The notes under the pieces are model-generated. The model was not told where the DNA came from. It made no database searches and was given only the letters and a program-made list of their open reading frames with translations. From Cohnella rhizosphaerae (GTDB lineage: Bacteria; Bacillota; Bacilli; Paenibacillales; Paenibacillaceae), in assembly GCF_029525575.1 (NCBI RefSeq), contig NZ_JAPDIA010000008.1, positions 868,001 through 932,000 of the forward strand: a stretch of DNA of 64,000 bases. The letters are read 5' to 3'. Numbering within the stretch: position 1 is the first letter of the stretch; the number at the start of each line of letters is the position of its first letter. Both the position numbers and the translations under genes were made by a program. This document shows positions 19,284-29,733 of the stretch, piece by piece.

Positions 19284-20454
19284 TCAACAGCGCGAACGCG
19301 GGCGCCACGGTGCAGTGACGATATCGTTTCTTACGTAAATTCGGTGCACTCTTTTGCCGATCAGGCAGACGGTCTCATAAGCGATCGTGTTCATGCGCGC
19401 GGCGACTTCGCCAATGGAGATTCGTTCGTCTCCCAGAGATCCGAACAGCACGACTTCGTCTCCCGGCATGACGTCCGGCACCGAGGTGACGTCGAGCATC
19501 GTCTGGTCCATGCATACGCGGCCGACGATCGGCGCGCGAACGCCCCGAACGAGCGCGAAGCCGTTGTTCGATAGCTGACGCGACAAACCGTCTGCATAAC
19601 CGATCGGGAGTGTCGCGATCAGGCTCTCCCTTTGCGTCCTGTACGATAAGCCGTAGCCGACAGTCCGATTTTCTTTTACGGGTTTTATGTACGAAATGCT
19701 CGTCTTCAGCTGCATCGCTTCCCGCAACGGAAAGGAAGGAAGCGGCGCTCCTGCCAGCGGGGAAAGGCCGTACATCGCGATGCCGATTCTGGCCATATCC
19801 AAACGCATCTCGGGGGAACCGCATCGCAGCGGCGCTGTTGCAGCAATGCTTGATCGGGATCGAAAGACCGCGATCTGCCAACTGGCCGGTTAAGGAGACG
19901 AAGCGCTCAAATTGAGCGTTGGTAAACGACGGATCAGGGTTGTCCGCATCGGCAAAATGCGTGAAAATACCTTCGATCGTCACGAGCGGATGCGCGCTTT
20001 CCAAGCAAAAGGACAACACATCTTCGGGCTGAAAGCCCAAGCGGGCCATGCCGGTATCGACCTTCAAATGAACGACGGCCTGCTTGCCGAGCCTGGACGC
20101 GACGGAGACGACGTCGTCCCACATCTCGCAAGAAGTTACGGCGATCGCGATCCGTCGGATAATCGCGGCTTCGATCGCCCGCGGCGCCGAATGTCCGAGG
20201 ACGAGTATCGGCGCCTCGATGCCGGCAGCCCTTAAGGCGATGGCTTCATCCGCGAACGCTACGCCCAAATAATCGGCTCCCGCTTGGAGAGCGGCCCGCG
20301 CCGCCGGCACTGCGCCATGCCCATAGGCGTCCGCCTTGACGACGGCCATGAGCCGCGAGCCTTCCGCAAGTTTCCCTTTGAACAAGCCTACATTGTAAGC
20401 GATCGCATCGAGCGATACCTCCGCCCGCGTATCCCGGCAACCGACAGGCATCAT
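19284..20454 (-). CDS. alr: Alanine racemase (frameshift at 19812-19816)
   Basis: An approximately 389-residue PLP enzyme that interconverts L- and D-alanine for peptidoglycan. The PLP lysine lies in AVVKADAYGHG near the N-terminus. The C-terminal domain carries GYGLSYRT, PIGYADGLSR and VGRVCMDQTMLDV. The frame breaks at a C5 run (G5 on the plus strand, 19812-19816); removing one base joins AAAMRFP to EMRLDMARIG. Its start overlaps the ald stop codon (ATGA), so it is translationally coupled to ald. A paralogue elsewhere for cell-wall synthesis is likely; this copy may serve alanine use with ald. Confidence 0.93.
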
Positions 20455-21581
20455 ACGAGCTTTCCGCCGCGCATTGCCATCTCGACAGGAACGTATTCGC
20501 GGTCCAGATCCCGGGCAACGGCCTCGTAAGTCACGTACCCTGCCGCCGTATTGACGCCGAGCTTAAGCGCGGCGTTACGCTCGACGGCCTTCGCGATGCC
20601 TTGATCGGCGATTTGCAGCGCATAGGGAACGGTAACGTTCGTCAGCGCCATGGTGGAAGTCCGCGGCACGGCGCCGGGCATATTCGCGACCGCGTAATGA
20701 ATGACGCCGTGCTTTTCGAAAGTGGGGCTGTCGTGCGTGGTGACGCGTTCGATCGTCGCGAACACGCCGCCCTGGTCGACGGCGACGTCGACGACGACCG
20801 AGCCGGCTTGCATCGACCGGATCATATCCTCGCTCACGAGCTTCGGCGCCTTCGCGCCGGGGATGAGCACGGCGCCGATACACAGGTCCGCTTCGGCGAC
20901 CGCCTCCGCAAGATGGGACGGATTCGACATCAGCGTCGTGACGCTCGCGCCGAACAGATCGTCGAGCTGCCTCAGCCGGTCGGCATCCTTGTCCAGGATC
21001 GTCACCTGCGCTCCCATGCCCGCCGCGATCTTGGCGGCGTTCGTCCCGACGACGCCTCCGCCGACGATCGTCACCTTGCCGCGCCGGACGCCGGGCACGC
21101 CGCCAAGCAGAATGCCTTTGCCGCCATGCATCTTTTCCAGCAGATGGGCGCCGATCTGAACGGACATGCGGCCCGCGATCTCGCTCATGGGGGTGAGCAG
21201 CGGCAAGGTTCTCCCTTGCGAGACCGTCTCGTAGGCGACCCCGATCACCTCGGCTTGCGTGAGCGCCTGGACCAATTCGGGGTTCGCCGCAAGATGAAGA
21301 TACGTGAACAGAATGAGGTCTTTGCGGAAATACGCAAACTCTTCGGGGATCGGTTCTTTGACCTTCAAAATCAGGTCCGAAGCCTGCCAGACCTCGGAAG
21401 CCCGAGCCGCGATACGGGCGCCCGCAGCCGCAAAATCGTCGTCGCGATAGCCGCTGCCCGCGCCGGCTCCGCGCTCGACGACGACTTCATGACCGGACTG
21501 CTTAAAGGCAGAGACGCCTCCGGGCGTGAGCGCGATGCGGTTTTCGTTGTTTTTGATTTCTTTGGGCACGCCGATGATCAT
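20451..21581 (-). CDS. ald: Alanine dehydrogenase
   Basis: This intact 376-residue enzyme oxidatively deaminates L-alanine to pyruvate with NAD. It shows the N-terminal MIIGVPKEIKNNENRIALTPGG, a KVKEPIPEE motif with the pyruvate-binding lysine, and the Rossmann motif VGGGVVGTNAAKIAAGMGA. The ribosome-binding site AAGGGAG forms part of an inverted repeat (21590-21626). The adjacent upstream PucR-type gene matches the AdeR-ald arrangement known from Bacillus subtilis. Confidence 0.96.
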   Translation of the reverse strand: MIIGVPKEIKNNENRIALTPGGVSAFKQSGHEVVVERGAGAGSGYRDDDFAAAGARIAARASEVWQASDLILKVKEPIPEEFAYFRKDLILFTYLHLAANPELVQALTQAEVIGVAYETVSQGRTLPLLTPMSEIAGRMSVQIGAHLLEKMHGGKGILLGGVPGVRRGKVTIVGGGVVGTNAAKIAAGMGAQVTILDKDADRLRQLDDLFGASVTTLMSNPSHLAEAVAEADLCIGAVLIPGAKAPKLVSEDMIRSMQAGSVVVDVAVDQGGVFATIERVTTHDSPTFEKHGVIHYAVANMPGAVPRTSTMALTNVTVPYALQIADQGIAKAVERNAALKLGVNTAAGYVTYEAVARDLDREYVPVEMAMRGGKLV

Positions 21582-21589
21582 GTCGAAAA

Positions 21590-21626
21590 CTCCCTTATCG
21601 TTCGTTTTATGAACAGTATAAGGGAG
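21590..21626 (-). promoter_or_regulatory. Inverted repeat covering the ald ribosome-binding site
   Basis: On the minus strand CTCCCTTAT and ATAAGGGAG form a perfect 9-bp inverted repeat with a 19-base spacer. The downstream arm contains the ald Shine-Dalgarno, about 8 bases from the ATG. TATACT overlaps the upstream arm and could be a -10 box. The repeat may be an operator of the adjacent PucR-type regulator or an RBS-sequestering hairpin. Confidence 0.5.
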
Positions 21627-21683
21627 CGCGTCCTGCGACGGTTTGTCGGAAAAAGAGAATCGGAGAGCGGGGGTTTGTGGTTT

Positions 21684-22944
21684 TTAACGAAGTCGCCTGG
21701 ATTTGAATTCCAGGTAACAGGTCACCTTTTGATCCATGCGGGAGAGATCGATGCCGCCGATGTGCGCGATCCGCTTCAACCGGTAGCTTAGCGTATTCTC
21801 GTGCACGTGGAGCGCTTCCGCCGATTCCTTCAGGTTGCTGTCCCGATCAAGATAAACCTCCAGCGTCCGCAGCAGGTCGCCGTTGTGCTCGAGATCGTAT
21901 ATTTCCAGGCGATGCAGGCATTCGTTTTTATAATAATGCTCCTGTCGGTGATGCTGGACGTCGGGCAGCAGACGGTAGTAGCCCAGTTCTGCGTAGCGAT
22001 GGACGTCCTTCAATGCATCGGGAAAGGAGCCGCGAAGCCGAATGACGGTCCAGGCTTCCTCGCGGCTCGCGGATACGCGCGCATAGTCGTCGTAGACGGC
22101 GCCGCTGCCGCCCGGAAGCGCGGGGGCGTCGAACCGCTGCCTCAATTGGTCGGCCAACAGCGTCAGAGCCGACGTCGTCGAAGCCGAAGGCTCCCGCGCG
22201 GGGACGGCTTCGAGCAAGAGGAGCCGATCGCGATCGATCGCGTGAAGCGCGATGCGCTTCTGGAGCGCCGTCGCGATCAAGTACTGGATTTGCTGCTGCT
22301 GCTTCTCGGAGACCTCCGCCGGAAAGGGAAGAATGCTCACGCAGTAAAAAAGAGGGAAGCGCGAGCCCTTGCTCCTCAGCCCGCCGCTTGACCTCCGAAT
22401 CCGTCCTTAAATCGCCGGACAAAAGCTGTCGAAAAAATTCCTGCTGCCCGATTTCCGCTCTGCGGTGCGTCAGATGAAGCTGAAGCAGCTTCGTCTTGGC
22501 GGCTTTGGCCGCCTTGGCCAGCTCTTCGCATATATAATCCGGCTTCAGGTCTTTGTCGCCCGCGACCAGCCAAATGTAGCCCAGCACCTGGCTTTCCTTC
22601 CGAATCGCGACCGCCACCCGCTCGCCCAGCCCGATCTCGTCGATCGGAGAAACGAGGAGGGGCGTTTCGCTTTTCATCAACTTCGGGATTACGCCTTCCC
22701 GCCACAGCGCTTGCACGACTTTATCGGGCACTCTTTTGCCGATGATGGTCGAGATGCGCGCCGGGTCCGTCTCTCCTTGATGGGAGCTGTAGGCGATTAA
22801 TTGATGGCCGGCGTCCTCGATCGTGACCGAGCATCGCAAATGCTCGCTGATCGCGTCTGCCAACATCTCCAAGCCGTCGAAGCTTCTTTCGAACGGATTT
22901 TTGTCCTTTGCCGTACCGATGTTCGATTTCCTGCCATTGTCCAT
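21684..22944 (-). CDS. adeR: PucR/CdaR-type regulator, AdeR-like activator of ald (frameshift at 22346-22351)
   Basis: An approximately 419-residue regulator with a long sensory N-terminus, a GGDEF-like middle region, and the PucR C-terminal helix-turn-helix (ESAEALHVHENTLSYRLKRIAHIGG). It lies directly upstream of ald on the same strand; in B. subtilis AdeR is a PucR-family alanine-responsive activator of ald. The frame breaks at A6 on the plus strand (22346-22351); removing one base joins GLALPSF to YCVSILPFPAEVS. I choose the start at 22944, behind AGGGAG; an upstream in-frame ATG at 22992 lacks a ribosome-binding site. Confidence 0.82.
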
Positions 22945-23219
22945 GTACGATAACTCCCTGATTAAAAGCTTCCGATTCCTTATTTTTATCACATTCGGCG
23001 GTTTCGTAACATCGCGCTTTTCATCAGATTTGAGATTTGCGCGGAATTTGTCTCGTACAGTTTATGATTTTCGCGCAAACCGGCCATTGTCCGATTCGAA
23101 CGATCTCAAGCGCGCGTACGAAGACGGCAAGCGACATGCTATCGTTTTGCGATTCGCGAGAAGCTTGTATAATGAGAAAAAGCGACAGGATGCATCTCGC
23201 GATGGAGGGGAGCCGGCGA

Positions 23220-23927
23220 ATGGAGCTGGATACGGTCATGCAGGAGCTGGAGGCGCTGGGCAAGGAGCGCTTGAAAAAAATGTATATTTCGAACGGAGCG
23301 CGCGAGCCGCTGTTCGGCGTCGCGACGGGCGAGATGAAGCCGTTGTTCCGTAAAATTAAAATCAATCAGCCGCTCGCGGAGCAGCTCTACGCGACGGGCA
23401 ACTATGACGCCATGTACTTCGCCGGCATCATCGCGGATCCGAAGGCCATGACGGCGGCCGACTTCGGACGGTGGATCGATTCGGCCTATTTTTATATGCT
23501 GTCCGACTTCGTCGTCGCCGTGACTTTATCCGAAGCGCCGATCGCGCAGGACGTCGCCGATGTCTGGATCGCCAGCGGCGACGAGCTCAAGATGTCGGCA
23601 GGCTGGAACTGCTATTGCTGGCTGATCGGCAATCGGACGGACGACGCTTTTTCGGAGCGGAAGCTCGCCGGCATGCTTGAACTTGCGGCAAATTCGATCC
23701 ATGACGCGCCGGAACGGACGAGATACGCGATCAATCAGTTCATTTATACGACGGCCATATCCTACTTGCCGCTCCATGCCAAAGCAATGGAGACGGCGCT
23801 TGCCGTCGGCCCTGTCGAAGTGAACGGCGCCAAGGGCAAGAGCAAGCATCTGAATGCCGCCGACACGATCCGCAAGGCCGTCGAGAAAAATCAGCTTGGT
23901 TTTAAACGCAAGCACGTCAGATGTTAA
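23220..23927 (+). CDS. DNA alkylation repair enzyme, AlkD-like
   Basis: A 235-residue all-helical protein of the DNA_alkylation (HEAT-like repeat) family that removes alkylated bases such as 3-methyladenine and 7-methylguanine. Typical stretches are MYISNGAREPLFGVATGEMKPLFRKI and SAGWNCYCWLIGNR. The chosen ATG is about 10 bases after GGAGGGG; earlier in-frame starts lack support. It is followed by a UvrA-like gene, so damage response is a plausible shared theme. Confidence 0.85.
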   Translation: MELDTVMQELEALGKERLKKMYISNGAREPLFGVATGEMKPLFRKIKINQPLAEQLYATGNYDAMYFAGIIADPKAMTAADFGRWIDSAYFYMLSDFVVAVTLSEAPIAQDVADVWIASGDELKMSAGWNCYCWLIGNRTDDAFSERKLAGMLELAANSIHDAPERTRYAINQFIYTTAISYLPLHAKAMETALAVGPVEVNGAKGKSKHLNAADTIRKAVEKNQLGFKRKHVRC

Positions 23928-24016
23928 TCGTTGATCGATGGCCAGTTTCCGAGATTGACACGATACCGAAAGCCCGGCTCGTTTTTGCAACGAATACATA
24001 GGAAAGGATGCCGATC

Positions 24017-26273
24017 ATGAACGCACCCAACCAGGAGTATATCGTCATCTCAGGCGCGCGGGAGAACAATCTCAACAACGTTTCGCTGCGTATCCCCAAA
24101 CGTAAAATTACGATCTTCACCGGCGTGTCCGGTTCAGGCAAGTCCTCGATCGTCTTCGATACGATCGCAGCGGAATCCACGAGGCTGCTGAACGAGAACT
24201 TCAGCATGTTCGTGCGGACCTTTTTGCCTAAATATCCGCAGCCGGAAGCGGATGCGATCGAGAACTTAAGCATGGCCGTCATCGTCGACCAAAAACGGCT
24301 CGGCGGCGGCTCGCATTCCACAATGGGGACGATCACCGACATATCGCCCATCGTCCGCCTGCTGTTTTCCCGCATCGGCAAGCCCCGCGTCGGCTCCGTC
24401 AACCTGTTCTCCTTTAACGATCCGCAAGGCATGTGTCCTGCGTGCAACGGCATCGGACGCAGCCTCGGCGTCGACATGAGCAAGGCGGTGGACATGTCCA
24501 GGTCGCTGAACGAAGGCGCGATCATGCTCCCCCGATTATGGCGCGGGCGGCTGGGAGTTGAACATGATCCTGCAGTCGGGCGACTTCGATCCGGACAAGA
24601 AGCTGAAGGACTATTCGGCGGAAGAGCTGGACCAGCTGCTGTATGGCAAGGCGAGGAAAGTAAAGATGGACTTCGCCGGCAAGGCGATGAATATTACGGT
24701 CGAAGGCGCGCTCGAGAAATTTACCAATAAATATATCAAACAGGATCTGAAAGCGAAGTCCGAGCGAACGCAGAAGACGGTCGCGCCGTTCATTACCGAA
24801 GGAATCTGCCCCAGCTGTCACGGCGCGAGACTCAGCAAAGCCGCGCTGAGCTGCAAGGTCCAGGGCTACAATATCGCGGAGCTGTCCGCGATGGAGGTCG
24901 GGCGGCTCGTTCACGTCATCCGCGAAATCGAAGATCCCGCAGCCGCGCCGATCGTCCAATCGCTGACGGAACGGCTGCAGCATCTGGTGGACATCGGTCT
25001 CGACTACCTGACGCTCGACCGGGAGACGGATACGCTGTCCGGAGGCGAGTCGCAGCGCGTCAAGATGGTGAAGCATCTGAGCGGCAGTCTCGTGGACGTC
25101 ACTTATATTTTCGACGAACCGAGCGTCGGCTTGCATCCGCGCGACGTGCATCGGTTGAACGAGCTGCTGCAAAAGCTGCGGGACAAAGGAAACACGGTCA
25201 TCGTCGTCGAGCACGATCCCGACGTGATCAAGGTGGCTGACCATATCGTCGACGTCGGTCCGCATGCCGGCGGCCGGGGCGGAAATATCGTGTTCGAAGG
25301 AAGCTTCGAAGGCCTCCTTGACGCAGGCACGTTGACGGGCAACTACATGAGGCGTCCGCTGCAGCTCAAGCGCGCTTGCAGGCAGGCGACGGGCAAGCTA
25401 CCCGTGCGCAACGCTTCGCTGCACAATCTGCGGGACGTGAGCGTCGATATTCCGACCGGCGTGCTGACCGTCGTGACAGGCGTCGCCGGCTCGGGCAAGA
25501 GTACGCTCATCAACGAGGTATTTCTCGGCGAACATCCGGATGCGATCGTGATCGACCAGACGGCGATCGGGGTATCGACACGTTCGAATCCGGCGACGTA
25601 TACGGGCATCATGGATGACGTGCGCAAGGCGTTCGCATCCGCGAACAAGGTCAACCAAGGCTTGTTCAGCTTTAACTCCAAAGGCGCCTGCGAGAACTGC
25701 CAAGGGCTCGGCGTCGTATACACGGACCTCGCGTTCCTCGACAGCGTGAAGCTGCCCTGCGAAGTTTGCGGCGGCAAAAGGTTCAAGGAGGAAGTGCTCG
25801 CGTACAAGCTGGACGGCAAGTCGATCGCGGAAGTGCTGGAAATGACGGTCGAGGAGGCGCTCGCTTTCTTCAAGCTGAAAGAGGTCGTGCGCAAGCTCCA
25901 GGCGATGAGCGACGTCGGACTGAACTACCTTACGCTCGGTCAGCCGCTCAGCACGCTGTCGGGCGGGGAGTGCCAGCGTATCAAGCTGGCGAGCGAGCTG
26001 CACAAGAAGGGCAGCATCTACGTGATGGACGAGCCGACGACTGGGCTGCATATGTCGGACATCGGCCATCTGCTCGAGATCATGAACCGGCTCGTCGACG
26101 CCGGCAACACGGTCATCGTCATCGAACACAATCTCGACGTGATCAGCCAGGCCGATTGGATCATCGACATGGGACCGGACGGGGGCAGCCGGGGCGGACA
26201 AGTTGTGTTCGAGGGCACGCCGGAGCAGATCGTACGCGAGGAAAGGTCGATCACGGGCAAATATTTGGCTTAA
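24017..26273 (+). CDS. UvrA2-like excinuclease ABC ATPase (frameshift at 24529-24533)
   Basis: An approximately 751-residue tandem ABC ATPase. It has two Walker A motifs (GVSGSGKSS and GVAGSGKST), two UvrA signature motifs (LSGGESQR and LSGGECQR), and zinc-finger cysteines (CPACNG, CPSCHG, CENCQG and CEVCGG). It is about 190 residues shorter than housekeeping UvrA, as expected for UvrA2/DrrC-type proteins that lack the UvrB-interaction region and are linked to drug or DNA-damage tolerance. A C5 run (24529-24533) has one extra C; the corrected reading is IMLPDYGAGGWELN. The GGAAAGG box supports the start. Confidence 0.88.
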
Positions 26274-26293
26274 AGCAGAAAAGAGGCTGTTCC

Positions 26294-26887
26294 ATGATCA
26301 ACCGCCAAACGCATCCGAAAGCCGACGCCTTTTTCGAAAAGTCGAAACGGTGGAAGGCCGAATACGAGCAATTAAGAGAAATCGTCATGGACTGCGGACT
26401 GACCGAGGACTTCAAATGGATGCATCCGTGCTACACGTATCAGAGCAAAAACGTCCTCCTCATTCACGGCTTTAAAGAATATTGCGCCCTGTTGTTCCAT
26501 AAAGGCGTTCTACTGAAGGATCCGAACGGGATTCTGATCCAGCAGACGGAGAACGTGCAGGCCGGCCGCCAGCTCCGGTTCACGAGCGTCGATGAAATCG
26601 TGGAACAAGAGGCAATCGTAAAGGCGTACGTTCGCGATGCGATCAACGTGGAGAAGTCGGGGCTGGAAGTCACGTTTAAAAAGAACGCTGAATACCCCGT
26701 CGCCGAAGAGCTTCAACGCGCCTTCGACGAGAATCCCGACCTCAAGGCTGCGTTCGAGTCTTTGACGCCGGGGAGGCAAAGAGGTTATCTGCTTCATTTT
26801 TCGCAGCCGAAGCAGTCGAAAACGAGAGAAGCCAGGATCGAAAAGTACAAGCAGAAAATGCTCGAAGGCAAAGGACTGGACGATTAA
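26294..26887 (+). CDS. YdeI/OmdA family (DUF1801-like) protein
   Basis: A 197-residue soluble protein with the family pattern EDFKWMHPCYTYQSKNVLLIHGFKEYCALLFHKG in its first half and a C-terminal segment (TPGRQRGYLLHFSQPKQSKTREARIEKY) typical of bacteriocin-protection/OmdA-like proteins. The biochemical role of the family is not firmly known. It begins 20 bases after the UvrA2-like gene and is probably in the same transcript. The ribosome-binding site is weak (AGAGG). Confidence 0.8.
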   Translation: MINRQTHPKADAFFEKSKRWKAEYEQLREIVMDCGLTEDFKWMHPCYTYQSKNVLLIHGFKEYCALLFHKGVLLKDPNGILIQQTENVQAGRQLRFTSVDEIVEQEAIVKAYVRDAINVEKSGLEVTFKKNAEYPVAEELQRAFDENPDLKAAFESLTPGRQRGYLLHFSQPKQSKTREARIEKYKQKMLEGKGLDD

Positions 26888-27024
26888 GGCGACTATGCCA
26901 TATTGAGCTTTTGATGCAAAAGCGGATGAGCCCTAGCGATCTTTGGACGCAAAGGGCTGTTTGTTTATGCCGGATGAAAAGCGTATGATTGATGGTCACA
27001 GGACAAGAGCAGGGGGAAACGCTC

Positions 27025-27420
27025 ATGAAGATACACGACGCGAGATGGCGCTCGCTATGCGTCATTTTCGCAATCGTCGCGTTGCTGATGCTGGCCGGCT
27101 GCGGGGCAGCGGGGAAAGAGCGGACGCTGAAATTTTCGGAAGTTACGCTTAGCAGCGAACCGTCGCCGCCCGAGGCGGGGCAGGCAGCCAAGCTGATCGC
27201 CACGATCGATAACGAGAAATTTGCCGCATTGGAAGCCGAGGCTCAATTTCAAATCAATTCCAAAAACAATTTGCCCAGCCTGATCGACGCCGTAAAATCA
27301 GGCGACGGCTACACGGCCGGCTATACGTTTCCTTCCGACGGGTAATATACGATCACGATTCATCTGATATATCCGAACGATCATTTTGCGATTACGAAGC
27401 AGCTTCGCGTCGGCGGTTAG
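27025..27420 (+). pseudogene. YtkA-like lipoprotein interrupted by an in-frame TAA
   Basis: The frame encodes a lipoprotein signal (VALLMLAGCG, lipobox LAGC) and a YtkA-like beta-sandwich beginning with SSEPSPPEAGQAAKL. A TAA at 27343-27345 interrupts it after 106 residues, but the same frame continues for 24 sensible residues (YTITIHLIYPNDHFAITKQL) to a TAG at 27418-27420. The domain normally includes this last strand, so this is a nonsense substitution or a base-call error and not a homopolymer indel. The start follows AGGGGGA. Confidence 0.75.
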
Positions 27421-27501
27421 CGACGATACGGCAATGCCGTTTGAAGGTTCCTTTTCATAAATAAGAGGCGACAGCCGTAAAGCGAAGGAGGGGCGGCCCC
27501 G

Positions 27502-28395
27502 TTGGAATTAAGACAGCTGGATTATTTTATCGCGACCTGCGAGGAGCTGCACTTTACGAGAGCGGCCGAGAAGCTCGGAATTACGCAGCCGTCCTTGAGT
27601 CATCAGATCAAGGCGCTTGAAGACGAGATCGGCGTTCCTTTGTTCGACCGGATCGGGAGAAAAATCGCTTTAACCGAAGCCGGCATGATTATGTACGCGC
27701 AAAGCAAATTGGCGTTCGGCAATCTCGCGAGCGCGAAAGAACAAATTGAAGAGCTGCAGCAGATCGAGCGCGGCAAACTGTCGATCGGCGCGCTCCCGGG
27801 CGAGCTCAACCAATTGGTATCGAACCTGCTGATCGATTTTCACCGCGATTATCCCAAAGTCCAGATAAAAATTTTAGGCGTGGAAGATATCGCGACCCGA
27901 CTGCTGCAAAACGAATTGGATATCGCCGTTACGATACTGCCGATCGAGGATGAGAGGATCGTTACGATTCCGTTATACCGCGAACGGTTTTACTTTGTCG
28001 CGACAACCGGACATCCATATGCCGGCCGCAGTGCCATCGATTTTGAGGAAATTTTGAGCGTGCCGGTCGTGACCTTCCCCGAATCCCATCGCTGCCGTCA
28101 ATTGGTCGATTCGACCTGCGCCCGAGCCGGACTCAGGCTCAAGCCTTTGATCGAGACGACGACGATCGATTCATTGTTCGGGCTCGTCCGGTCAGGCGCA
28201 GGCGGCTCCGTCTTGTCCAAAACGCTGATTGAGATGTATGAATACGAAGATTTAGTTTCCATTCCGATTCATAATCCCGCCTTGACGAGAGATGTAGGAA
28301 TCGCTTATGTGCGCGATAAATATATGGGTAAAGCCGCGCAGGGATTTATCGAACTCATGCGTGCACGAGTTAAAAGGTTGAAGTCAAACACCTGA
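27502..28395 (+). CDS. LysR-family transcriptional regulator
   Basis: A 297-residue regulator. Residues 1-60 form the LysR winged helix (MELRQLDYFIATCEELHFTRAAEKLGITQPSLSHQIKALE), and the rest is the type 2 periplasmic-binding-like effector domain. Translation starts at TTG behind GAAGGAGG. The SLAC1-like channel gene follows in the same direction after 100 bases and is a likely target. The effector is unknown. Confidence 0.92.
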   Translation: MELRQLDYFIATCEELHFTRAAEKLGITQPSLSHQIKALEDEIGVPLFDRIGRKIALTEAGMIMYAQSKLAFGNLASAKEQIEELQQIERGKLSIGALPGELNQLVSNLLIDFHRDYPKVQIKILGVEDIATRLLQNELDIAVTILPIEDERIVTIPLYRERFYFVATTGHPYAGRSAIDFEEILSVPVVTFPESHRCRQLVDSTCARAGLRLKPLIETTTIDSLFGLVRSGAGGSVLSKTLIEMYEYEDLVSIPIHNPALTRDVGIAYVRDKYMGKAAQGFIELMRARVKRLKSNT

Positions 28396-28495
28396 AGTGC
28401 GGGTCGCGTCTATCGTTTTTATAGAAAACGCAATATTGATCTATCGATCCTTCTCCCTCTACAATGAAGCGACAATAGAAGGGAGAGAGCCATCG

Positions 28496-29482
28496 ATGCG
28501 TGCGTTAACTGCACAGTTTAAACTGTCTACAGTCGGATCCGTTCAGTTTCTACCCGTCAATTTGTTTGCCTCGGTGATGGGATTTTCGGGCCTTTCCTTG
28601 GCATGGAGAGAAGCAAGCCAGCTCTTCGGGACGCCTGTCGAGATCGCGGATATTTGCGGAATGGTCGCGGTCGTCTTATTCATGGCGCTGAGCATCGGCT
28701 ATTTGTCAAAATGTTTTTTATATCCGCGCACTGTCAAGGAAGAATTCAAGCACCCCATCTCCGGAAATTTTTTCGGAACGATTACGATTTCCGTACTGCT
28801 CCTTTCCTCCGTCGTCGGACGCTATTTTCCGCTGGCCGGACAAGCTTGTTGGATCGCGGGGACGGCGACTACGCTAACGCTCAGCTTTGTGTTCGTATCT
28901 AGAATACTGACCGGACATCGCGAGCCAGGACATACGGTGCCGGCTATGCTCGTTCCCGTCGTCGGTACGCTCGATATCGCGGTCGCGGGCGGCACGATGC
29001 CATTCTCCTGGACGCATGAGATCAATTTGCTGTCGCTTGCGATCGGCGGCTTCATCGCGTTCGTTTACTTCACGCTGATTTTATCGAGATTGGTTCATCA
29101 GGCCCCGCTGCCGGCTGGAATAACGCCTTCCCTGTTGATTCTGATCGCCCCGTTCGAAGTTGGATTTCTGGGGTATTCGAACGTTGCGGGACGCGTCGAT
29201 TCGCTCGCATCCGCGCTGTTTTACTTCGGTTTATTTCTTTTCGCCGTCCTGTTCTTTAAAGTGTTCAACAAGTCCATTCCGTTCGGCGCTTCCTGGTGGG
29301 GCGTTGGTTTCCCGATGGCCGCGCTCAGCATCGCCGCATTAAAATACGCGCTGTTAAGGCACGCCTGGCCTTTCACGCTCCTGTCCGCGGCCGTATTGGG
29401 CTTGCTCAGCATCGTTCTGGCCGTACTCCTGTATCGCACCTTGGGCATGCTTCTGGCAGGAAAGCTGCTCGCAGGAAAATAA
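28496..29482 (+). CDS. SLAC1/TehA-like anion channel or transporter
   Basis: A 328-residue polytopic membrane protein with about ten hydrophobic segments, of the tellurite-resistance/dicarboxylate (TDT) superfamily that includes plant SLAC1 and bacterial TehA. The ATG at 28496 has GAAGGGAGAGAG upstream; the longer open frame from 28397 has none. The C-terminus ends with a small duplicated LLAGK element. It probably moves organic or inorganic anions; the substrate is not evident. Confidence 0.82.
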   Translation: MRALTAQFKLSTVGSVQFLPVNLFASVMGFSGLSLAWREASQLFGTPVEIADICGMVAVVLFMALSIGYLSKCFLYPRTVKEEFKHPISGNFFGTITISVLLLSSVVGRYFPLAGQACWIAGTATTLTLSFVFVSRILTGHREPGHTVPAMLVPVVGTLDIAVAGGTMPFSWTHEINLLSLAIGGFIAFVYFTLILSRLVHQAPLPAGITPSLLILIAPFEVGFLGYSNVAGRVDSLASALFYFGLFLFAVLFFKVFNKSIPFGASWWGVGFPMAALSIAALKYALLRHAWPFTLLSAAVLGLLSIVLAVLLYRTLGMLLAGKLLAGK

Positions 29483-29505
29483 AGCGCAAGAACCAGACTA
29501 AGGTT

Positions 29506-29535
29506 CGGACTCGGTCGGACTCGGTCGGATTCGGC
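29506..29535. repeat. Tandem 10-bp repeat, three units
   Basis: CGGACTCGGT occurs twice in perfect tandem (29506-29525) and once as CGGATTCGGC (29526-29535), just after the SLAC1-like gene. Confidence 0.7.
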
Positions 29536-29733
29536 CGGGTCTTTTGAGCGGCGGCATTCAATCCCCTCCGCCGACTTCATTTTCTAACCTTACGATGACG
29601 TTAGGCGGAAAGGTAAGCTTGAGAGGCAATTGAGAATTGCTGAGCAGCCGAATGTACGCCGAGCGAAGATGCCGGACTCAGATGGACTCCGATGACGCTA
29701 TTTCATAAAAAAATGGCGCAATTGCGATTATTT

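Noticed and set aside
19231..19335. Small plus-strand frame after GGGGAGGG, overlapping the 3' end of alr
   Set aside because: It overlaps alr antisense, has no known similarity and no promoter; the purine-rich box may be chance.
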